Source: Bacteroidota bacterium
GTDB lineage: Bacteria > Bacteroidota > JABWAT01
Direction: 5' to 3'
Assembly (NCBI GenBank): GCA_017303995.1
Contig: JAFLBE010000002.1
Coordinates: 1 to 64,000 of the forward strand
Length of the DNA: 64,000 nt
A program made the translations under genes and the position numbers. The notes below the pieces were generated by a model that did no database searches, was not told the origin of the DNA, and saw nothing but the letters and a program-made list of their open reading frames with translations. Shown in pieces: positions 54,486-63,008 of the stretch (the first letter of the stretch is position 1; every line of letters begins with the position of its first letter).

Positions 54486-55373
54486 ATGAAAAAATTTAAT
54501 CTAATTTTAACGATGGTTTTTTCTGCTCTTGAACTGCCTTTTAGGCCAATCTATACTTTATCCAGAATTTTGAACATGAATGCATTCTTTTTGGGGTTGA
54601 TGCTGCTTCTTTTCAATGTGTCGTTGATTCAGGCTGTTCCTTCTGCTCAGCAAGACACAACCCAGTTACAGATTGGAATCACAGAGAAAACCGGTCAGTT
54701 TCTACCTTTGGATGCCGTGTTCTTAAATGAGTATGGTGATTCGGTCAATCTTCGCTCAATGATTGATAAACCGACAGTAATTGCCTTTGTTTATTTTGAC
54801 TGTCCGGGTATTTGCAGTCCGTTACTCGATGGCGTTTCCAGAGTTGTGAGCAAAGCCAACATGGAAATCGGTACAGAATATCAGGTTATTACGATTAGTA
54901 TTGATTCGGTAGATACACCGGCAAAAGCTCTTCAGAAAAAGCAGAATTTTGCCGAAAAAGTTCAAAAACCCGGAATCAAGGATGGATGGCATTTTTTAAC
55001 CGGAACCAATGCGAACATTCACAAAGTCACCAATTCAGTTGGATTTGGATACCGCAGGCAGGGTAAAGATTTTGTTCACTCTGCCGCCATCGTAGTAGTT
55101 TCGCCGCATGCAAAAATTACACGTTATTTGTTCGGAACCTATTTTCTGCCATTTGATCTGAAAATGGCCATTGTTGAGGCAGATGCTGAAAAAACAGGCC
55201 CAACAATAAATAAGGTTCTGAGTTTTTGTTTTAACTATGATCCGGCCGGCAGAAAATATGTAATGAACATTACACGCATCACCGGAACCATCATCTTTTC
55301 ACTGGTGACCGTCATGTTCGTAGTTTTAGTGTTTAAACCAAAAAAGAAAAAAGAAGAAGGAAACAAGGAATAA
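54486..55373 (+). CDS. SCO1/SenC-family copper chaperone for cytochrome oxidase
   Basis: The product is 295 residues from ATG 54486. An ATG at 54576 would place the hydrophobic segment FFLGLMLLLFNVSLIQA at the N-terminus as a normal signal and is an alternative start. The copper-binding CxxxC motif is in FDCPGICSPLLDGV and the later His is in FVHSAAIVVV. A C-terminal membrane segment (ITGTIIFSLVTVMFVVLVF) precedes a Lys-rich tail. SCO proteins deliver copper to CuA of oxidase subunit II, encoded just downstream. Confidence 0.93.
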   Translation: MKKFNLILTMVFSALELPFRPIYTLSRILNMNAFFLGLMLLLFNVSLIQAVPSAQQDTTQLQIGITEKTGQFLPLDAVFLNEYGDSVNLRSMIDKPTVIAFVYFDCPGICSPLLDGVSRVVSKANMEIGTEYQVITISIDSVDTPAKALQKKQNFAEKVQKPGIKDGWHFLTGTNANIHKVTNSVGFGYRRQGKDFVHSAAIVVVSPHAKITRYLFGTYFLPFDLKMAIVEADAEKTGPTINKVLSFCFNYDPAGRKYVMNITRITGTIIFSLVTVMFVVLVFKPKKKKEEGNKE

Positions 55374-55376
55374 GTT

Positions 55377-57005
55377 ATGAGTGAAACCGTTTTGAAAGCC
55401 GGATCTGCAGAACCGCAGTATCAACCCAGCTACCTCGAAATGGAAACAAAGCATAAGGGAATTCTTTCATGGATTCTGGCAACAGACCATAAGCGAATTG
55501 CACAGCTTTATTTCTTTTCCATGATGACAATGTTCCTTATTGGAGCATTGATTGGTGTTCTCATCCGTATTGAGTTGATGGCACCAGGCAGAACGATCAT
55601 GGATGCACAGACCTACAACGGATTTTTTACCCTTCATGGAATCATCATGATTTTCATGTTTGTGATTCCGGGGTTGCCTGCCGTTTTTGGAAACTTTGTG
55701 ATGCCCATTATGATTGGTGCCAAAGACGTTGCCTTTCCAAGAGTCAACCTCTTATCCTGGTATCTTTATGTAATTGGGGGTATTATAGTTTTGACTTCCC
55801 AATTTGTAGGATCAGGTCCTCCAGATGGTGGCTGGACATTTTATGCACCTTATTCTGTTAAATCGGCTGCCAATATTGGCATGGCCGCAATGGGCGCTTT
55901 CTTTCTTGGGTTTTCTTCAATCTTAACGGGATTGAACTTTCTGGTTACCATTCACCGCATGCGTGCACCCGGGATGTCCTGGGATAGAATACCACTTTTT
56001 GTCTGGTCACTCTATGCAACCGGCTGGATTCAGATTCTGGCAACGCCTGTTATTGGAATTACCCTGGTTTTGATCGTTTTTGAACGTGTCTTTCAACTTG
56101 GGTTCTTTGACCCTGCGTTTGGTGGTGACCCGATTCTGTATCAGCATTTGTTCTGGATTTATTCCCATCCGGCCGTTTATGTTATGATTTTGCCAGCAAT
56201 GGGTGCGATTTCTGAAATCATTCCAACTTTTGCACAACGAACAATTTTTGGTTACAAAGCCATTGTTGCCTCTTCACTTCTTATTGCCTTCGTTGGCTAT
56301 TTTGTGTGGGGCCATCACATGTACACTTCCGGAATGAGTGATACAGCAAAATGGGTGTTCTCTTTTATCACTTTTCTGGTTGCTATTCCTTCAGCCATTA
56401 AAGTGTTTAACTGGGTTGCCACCCTTTATAAAGGCTCAATTAACATCCAGCCCCCACTTCTCTATGCTGTTGCATTCATGTTTACTTTCATGATTGGTGG
56501 GTTTACCGGTTTGATTATTGGGGCAGTTGCTCAGGATATTCACCTGCATGATACCACTTTTATTGTTGGTCACTTTCACTATATCGTTTTTGGTGGAACC
56601 GGGTTCGCCTTTTTTGGCGCATTGCATTACTGGTATCCGAAAATGTATGGCAGAATGTACAATATTAAACTTGCCAATATAGCATGGGGACTTTTCTTTT
56701 TCGGATTTAACGTCTTGTACTTCCCGATGTTTGTAGCAGGTTATATGGGTATGCCACGCCGTTATTTTGATTATCTGCCAGAATTCTACATCCCGAATCT
56801 GATCTCGACTATGGGAAGCTGGTTTCTCTATGCAGGAATCATTCTTATGATTTACAATCTCGTTAAATCACGTAAAACAGGGGCAATTGCACCTGCAAAT
56901 CCCTGGCATGGCGTGACTTTGGAATGGTCAATTCAGTCACCGCCTACTTACGAAAACTTCGATGAAATTCCGGTCGTGAAAGACGGACCGTATAAGTTTA
57001 AATAA
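55377..57005 (+). CDS. ctaD: Cytochrome c oxidase subunit I, A2-type
   Basis: The product is 542 residues with about twelve spans. Heme and copper ligands are present: His in FFTLHGIIMIF (low-spin heme), His and Tyr in IYSHPAVYVMILP (CuB and cross-linked Tyr), His-His in VWGHHMYTSGM, and the two His in VGHFHYIVFGG. The YSHPAVY sequence replaces the HPEVY Glu of A1 oxidases. That marks the A2 subfamily, in which a Tyr-Ser pair serves the proton channel. It reduces oxygen and pumps protons. Three bases after the SCO gene. Confidence 0.96.
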   Translation: MSETVLKAGSAEPQYQPSYLEMETKHKGILSWILATDHKRIAQLYFFSMMTMFLIGALIGVLIRIELMAPGRTIMDAQTYNGFFTLHGIIMIFMFVIPGLPAVFGNFVMPIMIGAKDVAFPRVNLLSWYLYVIGGIIVLTSQFVGSGPPDGGWTFYAPYSVKSAANIGMAAMGAFFLGFSSILTGLNFLVTIHRMRAPGMSWDRIPLFVWSLYATGWIQILATPVIGITLVLIVFERVFQLGFFDPAFGGDPILYQHLFWIYSHPAVYVMILPAMGAISEIIPTFAQRTIFGYKAIVASSLLIAFVGYFVWGHHMYTSGMSDTAKWVFSFITFLVAIPSAIKVFNWVATLYKGSINIQPPLLYAVAFMFTFMIGGFTGLIIGAVAQDIHLHDTTFIVGHFHYIVFGGTGFAFFGALHYWYPKMYGRMYNIKLANIAWGLFFFGFNVLYFPMFVAGYMGMPRRYFDYLPEFYIPNLISTMGSWFLYAGIILMIYNLVKSRKTGAIAPANPWHGVTLEWSIQSPPTYENFDEIPVVKDGPYKFK

Positions 57006-57018
57006 GGAGAATTTTTTA

Positions 57019-57645
57019 ATGAGTGATCATTCAGCTACCCAGTCACACGGGCTGGTTCACAGGGACGACGAAGGTTCAAAACTGGGTATGTGGTTATTTA
57101 TCTTTACAGAAATTCTTCTGTTTGGAGCCCTTTTTATTGTCTATTCAGTTTACAGATTTAAAAATCAGGATGCATTTCACGCAGCTGCATTGAATCTGGA
57201 TACAGTTATCGGAACTGTTAATACAGTAATCCTTATTGTATCATCAGCCACAATAGCAATGTCGATTTCAGCTTTACAGCAGAAAAACAAGAAACTTGCT
57301 ATAACCCTGATGGTAATCACTCTGGTTTTGGCATTTTCGTTTCTGGTAAATAAGTATTTTGAGTGGGGCGCCAAGTTTCACCACGGATTGTACCCGGGTG
57401 CTGAACACCTGATGTCATTAGGGCATGGGCAGAATCAGTTTTTCTTCCTCTACTTTTTCATGACAGGACTTCATGCCTTTCACGTCATTGTTGGGATGGG
57501 TTTTATCATTTTTGTGATGAGACAGGTTATGAGAGATGAACTGACCTACAATAATTATACCCGGCTTGAAAATGCCGGTTTGTACTGGCACCTGGTAGAT
57601 TTAATCTGGATTTACCTGTTTCCGTTATTTTACCTTATCCATTGA
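57019..57645 (+). CDS. ctaE: Cytochrome c oxidase subunit III
   Basis: The product is 208 residues with five spans, the short form typical of caa3 and bacterial oxidases. KLGMWLFIFTEILLFGALFI near the start, NKYFEWGAKFHHGLYPGA, TGLHAFHVIVGMGFI and AGLYWHLVDLIWIYLFPLFY are family landmarks. ATG 57019 after AAGGAGA. It is followed by the subunit IV gene with a 14-base gap. Confidence 0.95.
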   Translation: MSDHSATQSHGLVHRDDEGSKLGMWLFIFTEILLFGALFIVYSVYRFKNQDAFHAAALNLDTVIGTVNTVILIVSSATIAMSISALQQKNKKLAITLMVITLVLAFSFLVNKYFEWGAKFHHGLYPGAEHLMSLGHGQNQFFFLYFFMTGLHAFHVIVGMGFIIFVMRQVMRDELTYNNYTRLENAGLYWHLVDLIWIYLFPLFYLIH

Positions 57646-57659
57646 TCCGGGAGAAATTT

Positions 57660-57953
57660 ATGAGCCACGATACTCACGAAGAAGTTCATATAACGCCATA
57701 TAGTACTTACATCATAATTTTAGCGTTACTTTTGGTACTCACTGCGATTACTGTTGGTGTAACAGTTATTCATCTCGGTACCTTTTCAGTTGCGGTTGCG
57801 CTTTTTGTTGCAACCATTAAAGGCACGCTTGTTTTGTTATACTTTATGCATCTGAAATTTGATAACAAACTTTTTCTCGGTCTTGTTGCCATTGTATTTG
57901 CAGTTTACACAGCTGTAATTGCAATCACTTTTATCGATTATCTTTCAAGGTAA
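57660..57953 (+). CDS. ctaF: Cytochrome c oxidase subunit IV
   Basis: ATG 57660, with GGGAGA upstream, gives 97 residues; an in-frame ATG at 57642 overlaps ctaE. Three membrane spans and the landmarks TAITVGVTVIHLGTFSVAVA, then LFVATIKGTLVLLYFMHLKF, match the small bacterial subunit IV. The KATLV-like membrane stretch (here KGTLVLLYFMHL) is typical. It likely stabilises the oxidase core. Confidence 0.92.
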   Translation: MSHDTHEEVHITPYSTYIIILALLLVLTAITVGVTVIHLGTFSVAVALFVATIKGTLVLLYFMHLKFDNKLFLGLVAIVFAVYTAVIAITFIDYLSR

Positions 57954-57959
57954 CCCACT

Positions 57960-58862
57960 ATGTTTAACGGTACATCTACTTTTGTTGAAGGCGTTGATAA
58001 CGCATTTTTATTCATTGTTGTGATCTCCTTGATTCTGCTTATCGTTCTTACCTTTCTGATGGTGTATTTTATCTTCAGATACAGGAAGGAAAGAAATCCG
58101 GTAGCCAGTCAGATTGAAGGAAATGTAACCCTCGAAGTTCTCTGGACAGTCATTCCCGGAATTCTTGTTCTGATGATGTTCTGGTATGGCTGGAAGGCTT
58201 ATACCCCTATGAGGGAAGTACCCGAAGATGCAATGGTTGTAAAAGCTGTTGCGAGAATGTGGGCTTTCTCTTTTGAATATGACAACGGAAAAAAATCAGA
58301 TAAACTTGTCGTCCCGATAAATAAACCGGTGAAAGTTGTTCTTGAAGCTACAGATGTACTTCATGCATTTTACATTCCTGCATTTCGTGTTAAACAGGAC
58401 ATGGTTCCCGGAAACCCGCAGTATGTTTGGTTCTCTGCCTCGAAGACTGGAAGTTATGACATTTTCTGTGCAGAATATTGTGGTACTCTTCATTCAGCAA
58501 TGATCACAAAAGTTGAAGTCCTTGAAGAAACTGACTATCAGGCCTGGTATGAAGGTTCAGCGCTTGCAGGTGATGAACCGGTTGGTCTGAAATTGCTGAA
58601 AGATAATGCCTGCATCAGTTGTCACTCAACAGATGGAAGCCAATTGGTAGGTCCAACTTTTAAAGGATTGTTTGGCAAAACTCATAAAGTTGTGTCAAAT
58701 GGTGTTGAAAAAGAAATCGTGGCAGATGACGCATATCTGATGAAGTCGATTACAGACCCCGCTTCAGATGTTGTTGTTGGGTTTCCCGCAATTATGCAAC
58801 CTTACCAACTTCCTGATTCTTCATTAAAATCGATGGTTGAGTTTATCAAAACGTTAAAGTAA
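57960..58862 (+). CDS. ctaC: Cytochrome c oxidase subunit II with fused cytochrome c (caa3 type)
   Basis: The product is 300 residues. Two N-terminal spans are followed by a cupredoxin domain. The CuA site is in AEYCGTLHSAMITKVEVL together with the upstream Cys and the His of VLHAFYIPAFR. A linker leads to a C-terminal class I cytochrome c: ACISCHSTDGSQLVGPTFKG with distal Met in FPAIMQPYQLP. This fusion defines the caa3 type. There is no cleavable lipoprotein signal. The stop overlaps ctaB by one base. Confidence 0.95.
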   Translation: MFNGTSTFVEGVDNAFLFIVVISLILLIVLTFLMVYFIFRYRKERNPVASQIEGNVTLEVLWTVIPGILVLMMFWYGWKAYTPMREVPEDAMVVKAVARMWAFSFEYDNGKKSDKLVVPINKPVKVVLEATDVLHAFYIPAFRVKQDMVPGNPQYVWFSASKTGSYDIFCAEYCGTLHSAMITKVEVLEETDYQAWYEGSALAGDEPVGLKLLKDNACISCHSTDGSQLVGPTFKGLFGKTHKVVSNGVEKEIVADDAYLMKSITDPASDVVVGFPAIMQPYQLPDSSLKSMVEFIKTLK

Positions 58863-59734
58863 TGATCAACAAACTCAACAACTTTTTAGGATTACTGGCT
58901 GAACTTGGTAAAGTGAAAATCACATTTGCTGTTGCTTTTACAACCATAACCGGTTACGTTTTAGCAAAAGGCGGATTTGATTCAGGTCTGCTATTACCCA
59001 CGCTGGGCATCTTTATCCTGGCCTGCGGATCTTCAGCAATTAATCATTTTCAGGAACAATCAACGGATGCCATAATGGATCGGACGAAATCCCGTCCATT
59101 GCCATCTGGTCGGATAAAACCAGGAACCGTTTTGTTCATTGCCCTTTCATGGGTGATTCTGGGTAGTTGGATTTTGTTCATCAGTTCCGGTTTTATTGGG
59201 ATGCAACTAGGGCTACTGGCACTGTTGTGGTACAACGGAATTTATACGCCATTGAAAAAGAAAACTGCCTTTGCTGTTGTGCCTGGTTCAGTTATTGGTG
59301 CGATTCCCCCTGCAGTTGGTTGGGTAGCTGGTGGCGGAGATATTACAGATCCCAGAATATTACTTGTCGCCTTTTTCTTTTTTATCTGGCAGGTACCTCA
59401 CTTCTGGTTACTTTCTTTGAAGTACGGAAAGCAATACGAAGAAGCAGGTTTACCTTCCATCACAAGTATTTATTCACAGCGGCAAATTAAGAGAATGACC
59501 TTTGTCTGGACGCTGGCAACTGCAGTAACGGTTACCATGGTTCCCTATTTTGGTGTCGTTAGTTCTCTGGTGTCTGTAATACTAATTCTTTTATCATCAA
59601 TTTGGCTGATGATTACCTTCTCAGTTCTGGTGATCAAGCCAAATGCAGAATTGAATCCGGGTAAATATTTTATGAAAATAAATTATTTCGCACTCATGAT
59701 CATGATTTCTTTACTGCTTGAACCTTATCTCTGA
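58862..59734 (+). CDS. ctaB: Heme O synthase (protoheme IX farnesyltransferase)
   Basis: The product is 290 residues with about nine spans. The prenyltransferase motif is NHFQEQSTDAIMDRTKSRPL, with the first Asp of the common NxxxD motif as Glu. Later come YNGIYTPLKKKTAFAVVPGS, VGWVAGGGDITD and WQVPHFWLLSLKYGKQYEEA. It makes heme O, the precursor of heme A for the oxidase. Start overlaps the ctaC stop. No heme A synthase (CtaA) gene is in the window. Confidence 0.94.
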   Translation: MINKLNNFLGLLAELGKVKITFAVAFTTITGYVLAKGGFDSGLLLPTLGIFILACGSSAINHFQEQSTDAIMDRTKSRPLPSGRIKPGTVLFIALSWVILGSWILFISSGFIGMQLGLLALLWYNGIYTPLKKKTAFAVVPGSVIGAIPPAVGWVAGGGDITDPRILLVAFFFFIWQVPHFWLLSLKYGKQYEEAGLPSITSIYSQRQIKRMTFVWTLATAVTVTMVPYFGVVSSLVSVILILLSSIWLMITFSVLVIKPNAELNPGKYFMKINYFALMIMISLLLEPYL

Positions 59735-59810
59735 AACGTTTGAGCGGCAATTTGTTTATTTTCAAATTATTGAACCGTAACTTGTAAATCTAAAGTTGAA
59801 AAGGAAAAAT

Positions 59811-60173
59811 ATGAGAAAATCTGTCTTACTTTCCATGATATTCCTTCTGGTAGCCAATGTGGCTTTTAGTCAGGTAAAGGCAAAAAAGGCTGTTGTCCTT
59901 GATGATAGTGAAAAAGGTAAAGTATTGGTTCAAAAGCATAATTGTGTTGCTTGCCATTCCTCAAAAGGAGTTGTTGCACCAGAATTCAAAGCTGTTTTAG
60001 GAAAATATACTGATGCTGATAAATTCCAGAAAATGCTTGCAAAACCACCTAAAAGCGGCAAATTTCCTGGAGCCATGCCACCGGTTGTTATTTCAAAGGC
60101 AGAAGCAAAATCAATGCTTACCTTTCTGCAAAATGATCTGAAAAAATCTGTAAAAGCACCCGTTAAGAAATAA
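59811..60173 (+). CDS. Small secreted monoheme cytochrome c
   Basis: ATG 59811 with AAAGGA upstream is preferred to TTG 59796. The product is 120 residues. A signal peptide (SVLLSMIFLLVANVAFSQ) precedes a class I cytochrome c domain with the heme site HNCVACHSSKGVVAPEF and a probable Met ligand in FPGAMPPVVISKAEAKSM, then LTFLQNDL. It may carry electrons between complex III and the caa3 oxidase. It lies between the oxidase and the Rieske/cytochrome b genes. Confidence 0.9.
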   Translation: MRKSVLLSMIFLLVANVAFSQVKAKKAVVLDDSEKGKVLVQKHNCVACHSSKGVVAPEFKAVLGKYTDADKFQKMLAKPPKSGKFPGAMPPVVISKAEAKSMLTFLQNDLKKSVKAPVKK

Positions 60174-60266
60174 TATTTTTCTACATCCACCTCACAATTT
60201 CCAGGGTGGTTGTCTCTTTTCGTTAAGTTGGGGCTGTGTTGCCCCTGATAAATCACGGAGGTTGAA

Positions 60267-61355
60267 TTGGATTCGTTTTTCCCAGGTCCGGATGGATTAG
60301 CATTGCCTGCTTCACCGGGCTTATTTAAATTTTTGTCCATATTTACATACACACTTCACATTATTCCGATGGCCTTTTTAATCGGATTAATGATTTTTGC
60401 AATTTTCTTTTATGTGAAGAAATCAAGTAATCCAGAAATTTTTTCTTCAATTCTTCAAATCATAGGGAATTCACTCCCTTTGATGCTCACCTTTACTTTG
60501 GTTTCAGGTGCACTGCCACTTTTATTTGTTCAGTTGTTATACGGACAGGCATTTTATCCTGCAGCTATCCTGACCGGTTGGATGTGGTATCTGGTTTTGG
60601 CCTTTATTTTATTTTCCTTCTTTGGTGTTTGGTTATTTAAGAACAAGGTTATTTCATTCCCATCCGTTGGAATTGTTACTTTAGCCTTGTCTTTGATTGC
60701 CCTTCTTGTTGTAAATTATGTCTTTACAAACGTTTCTGTTCTTATGCTTTCACCCGAAGCCATAAAAACAGCCTACCTGAACCCGTCTCAATCAATCGTT
60801 TCGTTTTCTGATCCACAGGTTGCACCCCGGTGGATATTCTTTTTTGTAACCAGTATTGCTCTTAGTGGGCTATTATTGAATGCTTTTGGCCATTTAAGTA
60901 AAAAAATATCCGAAGAAACCCGGGAATATTTATTTCAAACCGGTTTTTGGGGTTACACGATTGGGTCAGTTCTAAGTATTATCGTTTTGATTTATTGGTT
61001 ATTTGTTCTGCCAGATCAAACCTCATCTAAAATCTGGTCTTCTCATTATTTTGAGTTATTTGTTACTGCACTTGTTTTTGCAATTGTCTTTTTGAAAGTA
61101 TCAAATTCCATTAAAGAGGCGGGCATTTTTATCATGTCGCCCATTTCAGCATTTTTTGCTGTATTTATTTTTGGGTGGATCAGGCATGGCGTGAGAGAAC
61201 AAGCACTTGAGCCTGTTTTTATCGATACAAGTGCAGTTGACGTCCAAACAGACTACGGAAATTTATTCCTGTTTTTCTTCCTGATATCTGCAGGAATTGT
61301 TTACCTGGTTTATCTAACCCGCCTGTATTACCGGGCAACCCATTCTCAATCCTGA
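60267..61355 (+). CDS. Multi-pass membrane protein, cytochrome bd subunit I-like
   Basis: TTG 60267 with CGGAGG 5 bases upstream. The product is 362 residues with about eight or nine spans and no signal peptide. The segments FTYTLHIIPMAFLIGLMIFA and FTLVSGALPLLFVQLLYGQA loosely resemble CydA TM1 and the following loop. VAPRWIFFFVTSIALSGLLL resembles the CydA region that holds a heme b His, but no His is there. I therefore call it CydA-like and probably without that heme. It sits just before the Rieske gene; a similar protein follows cytochrome b at 63009. Confidence 0.5.
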   Translation: MDSFFPGPDGLALPASPGLFKFLSIFTYTLHIIPMAFLIGLMIFAIFFYVKKSSNPEIFSSILQIIGNSLPLMLTFTLVSGALPLLFVQLLYGQAFYPAAILTGWMWYLVLAFILFSFFGVWLFKNKVISFPSVGIVTLALSLIALLVVNYVFTNVSVLMLSPEAIKTAYLNPSQSIVSFSDPQVAPRWIFFFVTSIALSGLLLNAFGHLSKKISEETREYLFQTGFWGYTIGSVLSIIVLIYWLFVLPDQTSSKIWSSHYFELFVTALVFAIVFLKVSNSIKEAGIFIMSPISAFFAVFIFGWIRHGVREQALEPVFIDTSAVDVQTDYGNLFLFFFLISAGIVYLVYLTRLYYRATHSQS

Positions 61356-61379
61356 TAATTTTTAACGGAATCAGACGCA

Positions 61380-61871
61380 ATGAGTGAATTACAAAACGAT
61401 CCAATCGACAATATCAAACGTCGTAAATTTTTAACCTACTCTCTCAGAACATTAGCCGGGGTGTGGGCTGCTGCCTTGTTTTATCCGATTGTTAAATATC
61501 TGGCTCCTCATAATAAAGAGGTTGCAGTTGAAGTCTCAGAAGTTAATCTGGGCGTAAAAGAACTTGTACCTGGTGGTTCTGAATCATTCGCATTTGGTGC
61601 AAAGCCTGCTATTCTTTTTAAAACAAAGGATGGTGAACTGAAAGCAGTAAGTGCTGTTTGTACGCATCTTGGATGTACTGTTGTTCACAAGGACGATCTA
61701 TCAAAAAGTCCAATCCCCTCAGGTTACAGTGGCCCAGGGTTTTTCTGTAATTGCCACCTTGGGGTATATGATGAAAATGGCAAAAATGTTGGTGGACCTC
61801 CCCCTGCACCACTACCCCCTTTTAAGGTCACTGTCGCTGAAAATGGCGATGTAACTGTTTCCAAATCGTAA
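61380..61871 (+). CDS. Rieske iron-sulfur protein of a bc-type complex
   Basis: The product is 163 residues. A twin-arginine signal-anchor (NIKRRKFLTYSLRTLAG, then a hydrophobic helix) leads to the Rieske fold, with cluster ligands in AVCTHLGCTVVHKDDLSK and FFCNCHLGVYDENG. The residue after CxCHx, usually Ser (CPCHGS), is Gly here, while the Tyr is kept (GVYD). Loss of that Ser lowers the cluster potential in known proteins, as in menaquinol systems. The Pro loop (GGPPPAPLPPF) is present. It lies 14 bases before cytochrome b. Confidence 0.94.
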   Translation: MSELQNDPIDNIKRRKFLTYSLRTLAGVWAAALFYPIVKYLAPHNKEVAVEVSEVNLGVKELVPGGSESFAFGAKPAILFKTKDGELKAVSAVCTHLGCTVVHKDDLSKSPIPSGYSGPGFFCNCHLGVYDENGKNVGGPPPAPLPPFKVTVAENGDVTVSKS

Positions 61872-61885
61872 CAAAGGGTTATTCG

Positions 61886-62986
61886 ATGTCTGATTTACAA
61901 AATGACCAAAATTCGAAATCTGATGCACCCACTGGTGTTCTTGGCTGGCTGGGTGAGCGATACCAAATTCAGGGCCTGATTGATTATCTGGCTAAAAAAG
62001 AAGTCCCCTCTTACAGGCATTCCTTCTGGTATTATATGGGTGGACTGTCTCTGCTGTTTTTTATGGTTCAGATCGTTACCGGAATTCTCTTATTGTTCTA
62101 TTATACACCTGGAAAAGAGGCGTATTCTTCAGTAAAATTTATTGTTGAAAAAGTAGAGTTTGGGTGGTTGATTAGATCAATTCACAGTTATGCTGCAAAT
62201 TTAATGGTGTTTTTTGTATTTGTGCACATGTTTTCAGTCATTTTTATGAAAGCATATCGCCGACCACGTGAACTTACTTACATCACTGGTTTTATTCTCC
62301 TTGCACTTTCTATGGGAATGGGTTTCAGCGGGTACCTGCTGCCCTGGGATGAACTGGCTTTTTTTGCTACCAAAATCGGAATGAATATCACTGAATCAGT
62401 TCCACTCATCGGGCCTATAATGGCTGGAATGCTTAAAGGGGGACCAGAGGTTGGTTTTGACACAATTTCCAGGTTCTTTGCTCTCCATGTGTGGGGAATT
62501 CCCCTGCTAATGATCGGGGTCTTAGGCGCGCATATGTTTTTCCTCCAGGTTCAGGGAATTTCAGAACCTGATGGATTCAAAGCACTTCCGGTTGAAAAAC
62601 AAAAGCGTGTGAAGTTTTTCCCAACTTTTATGTACGATGATTTTCTGATCTGGTTAATTGCTTTGAATGGTCTTATTGTTCTGGCCGTATTTTTCCCTTG
62701 GGGATTGGGTCCTGAGGCGAATGTCATGGCTCCCACACCAGAAGGAATTCACCCTGAATGGTACTTTATGGCTATGTTTCAAATTCTGAAAATATTGCCA
62801 AATATTGGCCCATTGGAAAGTGAACACATTGGTAATATCATTTTCGGACTTACCGGTGCAATTTTGGCTCTTATTCCGTTTTGGGGAAATAACCGGGAAC
62901 GTCTCGTATCCTATTTCACGATTGCAGTTCTTGCCGGTCTGATAATATTTTCAATTCTTGCCTACCATGCAGTAGGTTCTATTTAA
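61886..62986 (+). CDS. Cytochrome b of a bc-type complex, full length
   Basis: The product is 366 residues, with the N-terminal b domain and the C-terminal (subunit IV-like) part fused. Heme ligands: His pair in RSIHSYAANLMVFFVFVHMF with 13 residues between, and a pair in LHVWGIPLLMIGVLGAHMF with 14 between, the b6f and Gram-positive pattern. The quinol site PEWY is in GIHPEWYFMAMFQILK. It oxidises a quinol, likely menaquinol. No cytochrome c1 gene is adjacent; a CydA-like gene follows 22 bases later. Confidence 0.94.
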   Translation: MSDLQNDQNSKSDAPTGVLGWLGERYQIQGLIDYLAKKEVPSYRHSFWYYMGGLSLLFFMVQIVTGILLLFYYTPGKEAYSSVKFIVEKVEFGWLIRSIHSYAANLMVFFVFVHMFSVIFMKAYRRPRELTYITGFILLALSMGMGFSGYLLPWDELAFFATKIGMNITESVPLIGPIMAGMLKGGPEVGFDTISRFFALHVWGIPLLMIGVLGAHMFFLQVQGISEPDGFKALPVEKQKRVKFFPTFMYDDFLIWLIALNGLIVLAVFFPWGLGPEANVMAPTPEGIHPEWYFMAMFQILKILPNIGPLESEHIGNIIFGLTGAILALIPFWGNNRERLVSYFTIAVLAGLIIFSILAYHAVGSI

Positions 62987-63008
62987 GTTACTTTCGGGAG
63001 ATTAAAAG

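Noticed and set aside
60230-60245. Terminator between the small cytochrome c and the CydA-like gene
   Set aside because: GGGGC/GCCCC is only 5 bp and no T run follows; the genes may still be joined in one transcript.
60267-61355. A functional cytochrome bd oxidase subunit I
   Set aside because: No CydB partner is present, and the expected heme b His is not found in the aligned helix.
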